From contig PKCQ01000103.1 in NCBI GenBank assembly GCA_002862265.1, positions 1 through 8,549 of the forward strand: 8,549 bases of DNA, written 5' to 3'. Of this stretch, positions 1 through 5,764 are shown piece by piece; the stretch's first letter is position 1, and each line of letters opens with the position of its first letter. Under the pieces are notes generated by a model, which saw nothing but the letters and a program-made list of their open reading frames with translations, was not told where the DNA came from and searched no databases. Source of the DNA: Planctomycetaceae bacterium (lineage in GTDB: Bacteria; Planctomycetota; Planctomycetia; Pirellulales; Pirellulaceae). A program made the translations under genes and the position numbers.

Positions 1-248
1 CCCTATTTAGACATCGCAAAATTGCATCAGGCCAGCAGCCTCTCGGACCGATGTTCACGTCTGTAAGGGCAGAAGTGAGACCTCCGGCAAAGACCTACTT
101 CTTAAAGAGTAACCTTTTCGCTGGGCAGAAAGCAAGTTTGGCTTGGCCGAGCGATGGTGGATTCGGCGCTGACTCTCTTTATCTAATCGCCTAAGCGAAC
201 CGCCTAATAATCCTTAAATCTAAGAGCTTCTTGGAAACAGCAGGGAAG
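1..248. other. Non-coding stretch downstream of the minus-strand unit
   Basis: I see no supported gene in this stretch. Potential minus-strand starts near the left edge (positions 14 and 27) reach stops within a few codons. It lies downstream of the minus-strand DUF3299-like gene, so a terminator for that unit would be expected. The only candidate is a weak 5-bp stem (GCCGA at 146-150 with TCGGC at 163-167) without a T-tract. CGCCTAA occurs twice (188-194 and 201-207), which is too short to mean much. Confidence 0.4.
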
Positions 249-911
249 CTATTTCAGAATATCGGCTCTAAGCTGGTAGAAAACACCATCGAGTCCATCT
301 ACAGGCTTTTTGTAATTGTTGACCCGCAGCGTGCCTGCTAGCCGCTGTTTACGAAATCCTTTGCGAGCATACTGATCGCCGGTCAAATTAACTTCGATCA
401 TGTGTGTCAGCGGAGGCTGACCACCAAAACAGCATGTCCCAAGGTCCGGTACCAAAACGAATTTCTTCGCGGTGCTTCCAGTCATGGATGTGGGATGAAT
501 GTAGCCTTTGATGAAAACCTGCTTGCCGTTGAAGTCCAGGGCATTGGAAGGAGGGCGATCAGCGGTCGACTCATCTGACATAAGTACAGCGAAATCCAAA
601 CGCTCATATCCCTCGGGAACTTCCGTCATATAGACGAAAATATGGTAGCTGGGAGCAAAAATCAGAGTCGACAAGCATACGATTCCACCCACCCATGCAA
701 TGCTATCACCCTGAATTTCGTTGGGAAACTTGCGAATCGCAGACAGCCCAAGAGCAGCAAATACGAAGCCGATCAGAGAAAGAACCACCAGGATGGGGAA
801 GAGAAACGCTCCTAGTCCAAACAAGCCGAGCAAAGCAGAAGCAACTGCCGCCCGCGAAACGCTCTGATAAACCTCAGGTTCGGATTCTGAAAAAGTAGTT
901 TGTTCCGTCAT
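249..911 (-). CDS. DUF3299-like membrane protein of unknown function
   Basis: This gene encodes 220 residues from the ATG at 911. An in-frame TTG at 941 would add ten residues, but I see no ribosome binding site before it and the ATG reads as the natural start. The N-terminus (about 1-20) is polar. Residues 24-58 are strongly hydrophobic and could form two helices. Residues 71-94 form another membrane segment. The C-terminal half (about 100-220) looks like a beta-rich domain outside the membrane. The segment with 'KQVFIKGYIHP', 'FVLVPDLGTCCFGG' and 'PPLTHMIEV' resembles the DUF3299 pattern, in which a 'LVP..G.CC' motif is shared; the paired cysteines here are Cys160 and Cys161. The function of that family is not established. 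The gene lies 120 bases downstream of, and on the same strand as, the 476-residue exported protein, so the two are probably co-transcribed. A vicinal cysteine pair could bind metal or be redox active, but this is inference. Confidence 0.8.
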   Translation of the reverse strand: MTEQTTFSESEPEVYQSVSRAAVASALLGLFGLGAFLFPILVVLSLIGFVFAALGLSAIRKFPNEIQGDSIAWVGGIVCLSTLIFAPSYHIFVYMTEVPEGYERLDFAVLMSDESTADRPPSNALDFNGKQVFIKGYIHPTSMTGSTAKKFVLVPDLGTCCFGGQPPLTHMIEVNLTGDQYARKGFRKQRLAGTLRVNNYKKPVDGLDGVFYQLRADILK

Positions 912-1031
912 GGTCGGAGCGTCTTCATGTACGAGCCACAAGATCAGTGGCGTGTTTGCAGGAAATCAAAGATCCACAGGTAGGCTTTGCGGCTCCAGTC
1001 CCGAGCTTGCAATGGCAATCGCAGAGGGCGT

Positions 1032-2462
1032 TCAGCGGCGGCGAAACAGAGCCAACCAAGGGCTATTGCCCGCTCCACCAAGGAATAGCCACATAGCTAG
1101 CCAAAGTGTCACGGAAAACATGCTTACTACGCTAATAGCGGAGAGCCGGTTCGAGGCAGTTTCAGTGGGCGAATTACTGGTTTCGCCCAAACTTCCTCGA
1201 CTCGTGTTGGAATAGTCCTCAGTAGAGGCCGAGTCAGCATAACCAACAGCCGCGTATTCCTTACTAGGCAAGAGCGGTTCCACCGAATCGCTCACGATCC
1301 CGCGAACCTTTTTTGGGCAGGGTACGCTAGAAGAATCATCGGACTTCGGAATCGGGAAAAATCTCGTGGCTCGTTTGTAGGCAGCGGGATCAAGCTCCTT
1401 CAACTCCGCCATGGCCTTTTCTGCCTCGGGCAAAGGGCAAGCTCGCAAATAATTGATAACGGGAACTCGAACCCAACTCGACTTTTCGTCAGCCGATTTG
1501 AAAAGACCTGTTAGCTTTTCAATTTGACTCCAGTCCTCCCAGCGTGCAAGATCTGGAATCACCAAATCTGCTAGAGCAGGGCGATCCAAAATTAGACGCA
1601 TCGACTTGAGTACACGTTCCTTGTGAATGACCCCGCCATCGGTACCGTGAAACCGCAATGCCATGATTGCCGCATAAGTATCCGCATACTGACTTTTCTC
1701 GTTCTGCAAGAATTGCTTGTCAATCAGATCCAAACCTGAGTCACCCATGAGCGTGATGTAGCAAGCGATCATCGCATCCAAACCAGCTCGACGGTTTGGA
1801 TCGTCGCTAGTCAACATTTTCTCCAGCAGTCTGGTATCTTCCTTCTCGCCACAAACCCCGAGCATCACCAAGTAAAGTCGTTTCCGGTCTGGAGGGAGAT
1901 TCGTGTCCTGCACCCACTCCAGCAGCTGCTTTCGGTCCATCTTGGGTTTCAATGCGATGATTTCTGAATAGGGAGCAGAGGCGAATTCGTCATACGCATC
2001 CCGCGCCAACAACGATTCCGGATGTTCCAAGTAATTGATGAAGAACTCCAGTCGCTTCACATTTTCTTCGGGTAGCTGCTGAATCGCTTCCACATATTTC
2101 ACCGCGACGTCACTTACCGGCAGCGGTGAAGACCAGAGTAGCTCTGGAGGATCTACACCCATGATCACGAAGTTTTGATCTTCCTTCGGCTTTCCGAAGT
2201 AATTGATGGTGAGCGTCTGCTCTTTCTTGATGAGCTTGTCGCCGCTAATAACCGAATTGACCCGAAACTGGGCCGTTGAGTCCGTTTCACTTCCTGGAAT
2301 GATCTTTGCGATGGCGACCGTATCCATCGCGGACATCTCCTGCCGCAGAGTCTGCGATACAGCACTGCAGAACGGGCAAGCCCAGCTATTTCCCGCACAA
2401 AGGACCATACACAGCAGAAAGACCAATGAGGTTTGGAATCGTCGGCACAGCGATTTGTGCAT
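1032..2462 (-). CDS. Exported CPFC-motif protein with C-terminal membrane anchor, function unknown
   Basis: This gene encodes 476 residues from the ATG at 2462. I do not recognise a characterised family. Residues 1-28 look like a signal peptide: a basic start (HKSLCRR), a hydrophobic core (SLVFLLCMVLCAG) and a likely cut after 'NSWA'. The mature protein would then begin directly with Cys29-Pro-Phe-Cys32. Residues about 45-92 look beta-rich ('VAIAKII...FRVNSVISGD...TLTINYFG'). Residues about 120-365 are mainly helical, with HEAT-like alternation around 190-300. Residues 372-438 are a Ser/Thr/Glu-rich linker. A single hydrophobic helix at about 441-463 is followed by a basic tail ending RRR, so it should be a type I membrane protein with most of its mass in the periplasm. 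Ribosome binding is weak (AGGG about ten bases before the ATG). It is the first gene of a probable two-gene unit with the DUF3299-like gene. Similar CPFC-starting exported proteins are, from memory, common hypothetical proteins of planctomycetes. Confidence 0.85.
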   Translation of the reverse strand: MHKSLCRRFQTSLVFLLCMVLCAGNSWACPFCSAVSQTLRQEMSAMDTVAIAKIIPGSETDSTAQFRVNSVISGDKLIKKEQTLTINYFGKPKEDQNFVIMGVDPPELLWSSPLPVSDVAVKYVEAIQQLPEENVKRLEFFINYLEHPESLLARDAYDEFASAPYSEIIALKPKMDRKQLLEWVQDTNLPPDRKRLYLVMLGVCGEKEDTRLLEKMLTSDDPNRRAGLDAMIACYITLMGDSGLDLIDKQFLQNEKSQYADTYAAIMALRFHGTDGGVIHKERVLKSMRLILDRPALADLVIPDLARWEDWSQIEKLTGLFKSADEKSSWVRVPVINYLRACPLPEAEKAMAELKELDPAAYKRATRFFPIPKSDDSSSVPCPKKVRGIVSDSVEPLLPSKEYAAVGYADSASTEDYSNTSRGSLGETSNSPTETASNRLSAISVVSMFSVTLWLAMWLFLGGAGNSPWLALFRRR

Positions 2463-2951
2463 GATTTTGCCCTAGGCAACCTGATAACTTGAGTAAGAAA
2501 GAAAGACTTCTGACGGTCACCGAAATTGTAGTTTCGATCATCTAAAGCGGCGACAGAGCTAACCACTCGTCGATAGTTTAGGAGAGATAACCGAACTAGG
2601 ACCACTGATTCAGGCCAAAAATCCAGGCAAATCCAAATTATTTTGCCACCGAAAGCTGCTAGGCTTCGCCAATGGCAGCCTAATCGTTGCAAAAGGAATT
2701 TAGCCCTTTCCCAGGCTCGACTCAGGTTCCTCACCGCCGCGGTCGAATAGGTTAGTGCAGAGGTGATCAGAGTTAGTCAAGCGACTGCAATTTGGGTTGA
2801 CAAAAGCAGGGGCTACTCATACTTTCTTACCCTCTTGAGCCTAACAGAAACCAGGGTGCTGGAGTGTGGAGCGATAGACTTGTCGCCCTCCGCAGCCTGC
2901 GAGAAAGTCGGGGATGTACCTCGCTGACTTCGGTCGAAAAAGAGTAGCAAA
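2463..2951. other. 489-bp divergent intergenic region between the minus-strand unit and rpmF
   Basis: The flanking genes point away from each other, so both promoters should lie here. On the plus strand there is a good promoter candidate at 2797-2825 (listed separately). Candidate small structures in the rpmF leader are GCGA/TCGC (2871-2874 with 2883-2886) and a GAC-TTCG-GTC mini-hairpin with a UUCG-type tetraloop (2926-2935) just before the rpmF ribosome binding site. TGACGGTCA at 2511-2519 is a short palindrome about 50 bases upstream of the minus-strand start and could be an operator, but a 9-mer is weak evidence. I found no convincing promoter for the minus strand. Open frames crossing this region have low-plausibility compositions and are not genes. 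Confidence 0.5.
2797..2825 (+). promoter_or_regulatory. Candidate sigma70-type promoter for rpmF
   Basis: A perfect TTGACA -35 element (2797-2802) is followed after 17 bases by TACTTT (2820-2825) as -10. The -10 matches the consensus at three of six positions, including both T and A at the start and the final T. Transcription would start near 2832, giving an rpmF leader of about 120 bases. The spacing and the perfect -35 make this the best promoter candidate in the window. Planctomycete promoter rules are not well known to me, so the strength is uncertain. Confidence 0.45.
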
Positions 2952-3137
2952 ATGGCAGTTCCAAAGCGCAAGCATTCCAACTCACGGTCCGGCAAACGCC
3001 GATCCCACCACCAAGCCAAACCCAAACAGACCGGTTACTGCCCACAGTGCAGTGTGATCGTCCTAACGCATACTGTGTGCCCTAAATGTGGTTATTACAT
3101 GGGACGCACCGTAGTCGATATGGCAGACGAATCCTAG
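2952..3137 (+). CDS. rpmF: 50S ribosomal protein L32
   Basis: This gene encodes 61 residues, the usual size for L32, a component of the large ribosomal subunit. The start 'MAVPKRKHSNSR' and the basic stretch through about residue 25 are typical of the family. Four cysteines in two CxxC pairs (Cys30-Cys33 and Cys43-Cys46) form the zinc-ribbon seen in zinc-binding versions of L32; other bacteria have cysteine-free paralogues. 'CPKCGYYMGRTV' near the end matches the family. A weak ribosome binding site (AGAG at 2941-2944) lies seven bases before the ATG. In many bacteria rpmF heads a fatty-acid cluster, as here. A strong intrinsic terminator follows it (3200-3230), so L32 can be expressed separately from the downstream fab genes. 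Confidence 0.96.
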   Translation: MAVPKRKHSNSRSGKRRSHHQAKPKQTGYCPQCSVIVLTHTVCPKCGYYMGRTVVDMADES

Positions 3138-3148
3138 AAAGACTTCAC

Positions 3149-3194
3149 GGGTCGCATGATAGCTTCAGCGACTTGGAATCAAGGATCGCATGAT
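3149..3194 (+). repeat. Near-perfect 12-base direct repeat in the rpmF-fabD gap
   Basis: GGGTCGCATGAT (3149-3160) and GGATCGCATGAT (3183-3194) are identical at 11 of 12 positions and are 34 bases apart in start position. Each copy contains an ATG in the same local context, and each ATG opens a short frame (see the two leader ORFs). The repeat could be a duplicated initiation region, a regulator binding site, or chance. Confidence 0.4.
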
Positions 3195-3213
3195 TTACCA
3201 GGACGGTTTCTGA
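3190..3213 (+). other. Possible seven-residue leader peptide ORF (MIYQDGF)
   Basis: An AAGGA at 3181-3185 lies four bases before an ATG at 3190. The frame encodes MIYQDGF and stops with TGA at 3211-3213, inside the loop of the terminator hairpin. A ribosome at that stop would cover both arms of the stem and could prevent termination. The spacing from the AAGGA is shorter than optimal. This is a regulatory candidate only, seen in sequence but with inferred function. Confidence 0.25.
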
Positions 3214-3230
3214 CCGTCCTTTTTTGTTTT
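3200..3230 (+). terminator. Intrinsic terminator or attenuator between rpmF and fabD
   Basis: AGGACGGT (3200-3207) pairs perfectly with ACCGTCCT (3213-3220) around a five-base loop, giving an 8-bp GC-rich stem. A T-rich tail TTTTTTGTTTT (3220-3230) follows. It is a textbook Rho-independent terminator. It lies only 18 bases before the proposed fabD TTG at 3248, so any transcript started upstream must pass it to express fabD. That makes it a candidate attenuator. Confidence 0.85.
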
Positions 3231-3247
3231 CCAGATTGGACCACGCG

Positions 3248-4162
3248 TTGACTTCTGCTTTGTTATTCCCTGGTCAAGGCGCCCAGGATGTTGGGATGGG
3301 AAGCGGTCTGACCGAGCGAAGCTCTCAGGCCAAAGAGTATTTTCAACAGGCTAGCGAACTGCTGGGCTATGACTTGCTGGAACTTTGCCTTGAAGGACCT
3401 ATCGAGGAGCTCTCAAGAACAGAGTTTTCGCAGCCAGCTCTCTTCGTTCACAGCTACGCAGCGCTGAAGCAACTCGAATCAGAGCAAGCTCACCTGTGGG
3501 ACGAGGTCAGCTGTGTCGCTGGGCTGAGCCTCGGAGAGTACACGGCCGTTGCTGCAGCTGGCGGCATGAGCTTCGAAGACGGAGTTCGCCTGGTTCAGGC
3601 CCGCGGGCAGGCAATGCAAGCTGCAGCAGATCTTGTCGAAAGCGGCATGAGCAGTGTCATCGGTATGGACATGGAGAAGCTAGAAGAAGTCTGTGCTCAA
3701 GCTTCCGAAGGCAACAATGATTTCGTAAAGCCCGCCAACTTGCTCTGTCCCGGCAACATTGCTGTCTCAGGCCACGTAGCCGCGCTCGAGCGACTCGAAA
3801 AGTTGGCCACAGCAGAGGGCGCTATGAAAATCGTTCGCCTTCAAGTCGCTGGCGCATTTCACACTTCAATCATGCAGCCAGCCGTCGAAAAACTCGAGGA
3901 CGCTCTTGCTGAAATCACATTTTCCGAACTTCGCGTCCCCGTTTATTCCAACGTCGACGCAAAACCTCACTCGGCAGGCGAAGATTTTAAGTCTCTGCTG
4001 CCGAAACAGGTCGTTTCGCCTGTTCTTTGGGAAGCCTCACTACTGGCCGTTCTCGAAACCGGTATCGAAGAAGGCATCGAAGTGGGAACCGGCAGGGTAC
4101 TTGCTGGGACACTCAAACGCGTCCAGCGCAAGTTCCCCTGCAACAACTACGGCGACTACTAG
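3248..4162 (+). CDS. fabD: Malonyl-CoA:ACP transacylase FabD
   Basis: FabD moves the malonyl group from malonyl-CoA to the phosphopantetheine arm of ACP in the cytoplasm, which supplies the extender for fatty-acid elongation. From the TTG at 3248 the protein has 304 residues, close to the usual length of about 310, and begins 'MTSALLFPGQGAQ', which aligns well with the family start. Catalytic features (this numbering) are the oxyanion 'FPGQGAQ' near residue 10, the nucleophile Ser94 in 'GLSLGEYTA', Arg119 in 'VQARGQAMQ', and His205 in 'GAFHTSIM'. The nucleophile motif has Leu where many homologues have His (GHSLGE). There is no ATG or GTG start in frame. TTG codons at 3236 and at 3224 are alternatives, but 3224 lies in the T-tail of the terminator. 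No ribosome binding site is evident, which fits a translationally coupled or weak start. fabG follows after 104 bases. Confidence 0.93.
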   Translation: MTSALLFPGQGAQDVGMGSGLTERSSQAKEYFQQASELLGYDLLELCLEGPIEELSRTEFSQPALFVHSYAALKQLESEQAHLWDEVSCVAGLSLGEYTAVAAAGGMSFEDGVRLVQARGQAMQAAADLVESGMSSVIGMDMEKLEEVCAQASEGNNDFVKPANLLCPGNIAVSGHVAALERLEKLATAEGAMKIVRLQVAGAFHTSIMQPAVEKLEDALAEITFSELRVPVYSNVDAKPHSAGEDFKSLLPKQVVSPVLWEASLLAVLETGIEEGIEVGTGRVLAGTLKRVQRKFPCNNYGDY

Positions 4163-4251
4163 CCTAACGCAGGACGAGACTACCCCGAAGTAGCATGGGC
4201 TGTACCCTCCCCCATCGCCTCAGCGACCTCCCGAACACACCTGACCAATTC

Positions 4252-4256
4252 AAGGA
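4252..4256 (+). promoter_or_regulatory. Ribosome binding site that decides the fabG start
   Basis: AAGGA lies ten bases before the ATG at 4267 and is the best Shine-Dalgarno match in the region. An upstream in-frame ATG at 4195 would add 24 residues (MGCTLPHRLSD...) that do not look like FabG and has no comparable site. The start at 4267 is therefore preferred. Confidence 0.6.
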
Positions 4257-4266
4257 ATCAAAACGT

Positions 4267-5034
4267 ATGAGTGAAACAGACTTGGGCCTAAAAGTCGATT
4301 TGAGTGGGCAAGTTGCCCTCGTCACCGGTGCATCGCAAGGACTGGGGAAAGCTTGTGCAATTCGACTCGCAGAAGCTGGCGCTCACACAATCTGCCTTGC
4401 TCGAAGCGAAGAAAAACTACAAGAAACCGTAGCGAACATTCAGGCTACCGGTGGATCTGCTGAAGTCAAAGCCTGCGACGTTGGCAGGCGTGAGAGCGTT
4501 CAATCGGTCTTCGAATACATCAGCGAGAAGCACGAGAAGCTAGACATCATCGTCAACAACGCTGGTATCACTCGCGATACCTTGCTGCCTCGCATGAGCG
4601 ACGAAGCTTGGGACGATGTCATCGCGACGAATCTTTCCAGCTGCTTCCTATTCTGCCGTGAAGCCTCCAAAATCATGATGGGCTCACGCTACGGGCGAAT
4701 TATCAACATGGCCAGCGTTTCTGGTCTCAAGGGCAATCCCGGTCAGACTAACTACTCCGCTTCCAAAGCCGGCATGATCGGCCTTACTCGCAGCCTAGCG
4801 CGAGAGCTCGGTAAACGAAAAATCACAGTCAACGCTGTCGCTCCGGGCTTTATCGAAAGCGACATGACCAAGGCTCTCGGAGACGACGTCCTGAAGCAGG
4901 TCAAAAAGCAGATTCCGGCGAACAGGCTGGGCAGTGCAGACGACGTCGCCGCCAGTGTTTTGTTCCTAGCTAGCCCAGGTGCGAGCTATATCACCGGCCA
5001 AGTTATTACCGTCGATGGGGGGATGATCGCTTAA
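4267..5034 (+). CDS. fabG: 3-oxoacyl-ACP reductase FabG
   Basis: FabG uses NADPH to reduce 3-oxoacyl-ACP to 3-hydroxyacyl-ACP, the first reduction of each elongation cycle. The 255-residue product is a short-chain dehydrogenase/reductase of normal length for FabG. The nucleotide-binding 'TGASQGLG' is at 20-27 and the structural 'NNAG' at 97-100. The catalytic set is Asn122, Ser150 (in 'INMASVSG'), Tyr163 and Lys167 (YSASK). 'VAPGFIESDM' (191-200) and the C-terminal 'YITGQVITVDGGM' are typical of FabG rather than of other SDR members. No terminator is visible in the 104 bases after fabD, so the two are probably co-transcribed. The gene is separated from acpP by 239 bases that contain a hairpin without a T-tract. 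Its position between fabD and acpP supports the FabG assignment over a general SDR oxidoreductase. Confidence 0.95.
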   Translation: MSETDLGLKVDLSGQVALVTGASQGLGKACAIRLAEAGAHTICLARSEEKLQETVANIQATGGSAEVKACDVGRRESVQSVFEYISEKHEKLDIIVNNAGITRDTLLPRMSDEAWDDVIATNLSSCFLFCREASKIMMGSRYGRIINMASVSGLKGNPGQTNYSASKAGMIGLTRSLARELGKRKITVNAVAPGFIESDMTKALGDDVLKQVKKQIPANRLGSADDVAASVLFLASPGASYITGQVITVDGGMIA

Positions 5035-5273
5035 TTCGATAGATTTGGCACCACTTGATGGGTATTGAGCCCGCAAATCCTCGGCTGAGCGGGCTAAGCA
5101 GCCTACCTGTATTGACCGACTTTGTTAAAATTCGCTAACTTCCAATAACAACCTACGAACAAACCGCTGTGAAGACCTGGGCAAACGAGGCGAGTTAGGT
5201 TCACCTCCAATGCATTCCGCTCAGCGCAACAGCATAAACCTACATCCAAATAGTATCCTGGGAGCTTCCTTTT
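5035..5273 (+). promoter_or_regulatory. acpP leader region with hairpin and weak promoter candidate
   Basis: This 239-base gap is long for the interior of a fab operon. AGCCCGC (5068-5074) pairs with GCGGGCT (5089-5095) around a 14-base loop, a 7-bp GC stem without a T-tract; it may mark the 3' end of the fabD-fabG transcript. A weak promoter candidate is TTGACC (5112-5117), 18 bases, then TAACTT (5136-5141). AACCTAC occurs at 5150-5156 and 5237-5243, with TAGGTT (5196-5201) between them able to pair with either copy, so alternative folds are possible. A good ribosome binding site, GGGAG (5260-5264), lies nine bases before the acpP ATG. Separate transcription of acpP is plausible, as ACP is needed in large amounts. 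Confidence 0.35.
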
Positions 5274-5516
5274 ATGGCATCCGTTGAAGAACGAGTAATC
5301 GATATTGTAGCTGAGCAGCTGGGTGTTGAGAAAGACAAGATCAACTCCGACACTCACTTCGTAAATGACTTGGGCGCTGACTCGCTCGACACTGTCGAAT
5401 TGGTCATGGAGCTCGAAGAAGAGTTCGACATCAGCATTCCTGAAGATTCCGCTGAGAAGATCCAAAAGGTTGGTGAAGCAGTTTCCTTCATCGAGGGCGC
5501 TCAAGGCGAGTCCTAG
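5274..5516 (+). CDS. acpP: Acyl carrier protein
   Basis: This gene encodes 80 residues, the size of a typical type II ACP. The protein is small and acidic, and carries growing acyl chains on a 4'-phosphopantetheine arm. The attachment site is Ser37 in the 'DLGADSLDTVEL' motif. 'MELEEEFDISIPEDSAEKI' (about 45-63) is the conserved acidic recognition helix and following loop. ACP serves as substrate carrier for FabD, FabG and FabF, all encoded next to it. The start is supported by GGGAG nine bases upstream. A small 5-bp hairpin (5521-5525 with 5532-5536) follows the stop, and a strong intrinsic terminator lies at 5627-5660, so the message likely ends there. Confidence 0.97.
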   Translation: MASVEERVIDIVAEQLGVEKDKINSDTHFVNDLGADSLDTVELVMELEEEFDISIPEDSAEKIQKVGEAVSFIEGAQGES

Positions 5517-5626
5517 TCGTCTGCGACTTGCCGCAGCATCCTTCAAGGTAACTCGGCATTGGGCAAACGACAGACCGAGATTTCTCGAATTGCGTTCCAA
5601 GCCAAATGAGCTGAGCACACAAATGC

Positions 5627-5660
5627 AGCGGAGCAGGTTTAGTACTACTCCGCTTTTTTT
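5627..5660 (+). terminator. Intrinsic terminator after acpP
   Basis: AGCGGAG (5627-5633) pairs with CTCCGCT (5648-5654). Two further pairs (AG at 5635-5636 with CT at 5645-5646) extend the stem after a single C/A mismatch. Seven T residues (5654-5660) follow. This is a strong Rho-independent terminator placed 111 bases after the acpP stop and about 100 bases before fabF. Confidence 0.85.
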
Positions 5661-5714
5661 GTAGCTACTTCGTTTGGCCGTGTGTTCGGCACCAATGACA
5701 CCACAAGACAAGTC

Positions 5715-5738
5715 GAGATCCAAGGATCTCTATTTTTT
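5715..5738 (+). terminator. Terminator-like palindrome in the fabF leader
   Basis: GAGATCC (5715-5721) and GGATCTC (5724-5730) form a perfect inverted repeat with a two-base centre; in RNA it would fold as a 6-bp stem with a CAAG loop. TATTTTTT (5731-5738) follows directly. It lies 26 bases before the fabF ATG. It could be a second terminator in tandem with the one at 5627-5660, an attenuator for fabF, or a dyad operator. The stem is shorter and less GC-rich than the other terminators here. Confidence 0.55.
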
Positions 5739-5764
5739 ACACCACGCAGTGAAATCTGATCCCA

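Larger units (their letters stand above)
3156..3251 (+). other. Possible 31-codon leader ORF coupled to fabD (TTGA overlap)
   Basis: An ATG at 3156 opens a frame of 31 codons that reads straight through the terminator hairpin and stops with TGA at 3249-3251. That stop overlaps the proposed fabD TTG start (3248-3250) in the four bases TTGA. This arrangement resembles the ATGA overlaps used for translational coupling. Only a weak GGG (3149-3151) precedes the ATG as a ribosome binding site, and the peptide shows no recognisable family. It is a candidate regulatory ORF, not an established gene. Chance is a real alternative. Confidence 0.25.

Noticed and set aside
1148..1154. GGTTCGA, reminiscent of a tRNA T-loop
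   Set aside because: It lies inside the CPFC protein gene, and no cloverleaf arms are found around it.
2165..2734. A 189-codon minus-strand frame overlapping the start of the CPFC protein gene
   Set aside because: The translation is rich in Arg and Trp and shows no family resemblance, and it conflicts with a gene that has a clear signal peptide and start. It is a shadow frame.
2813..3045. Two minus-strand frames over the rpmF leader and 5' end
   Set aside because: They are antisense to rpmF and its leader and lack recognisable features.
3224..3247. fabD start at the TTG at 3224
   Set aside because: This codon lies in the T-tail of the terminator. The TTG at 3248 gives the typical FabD N-terminus and overlaps a leader stop. 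The TTG at 3236 cannot be excluded.
4195..4266. N-terminal extension of fabG from the ATG at 4195
   Set aside because: The extra residues do not resemble FabG and there is no good ribosome binding site; AAGGA before 4267 supports the shorter form.
5103..5723. A 206-codon open frame on the minus strand opposite acpP
   Set aside because: It lies antisense to acpP and its flanking leaders, shows no domain or sensible composition, and covers both hairpins. It is a shadow of the strongly coding plus strand.
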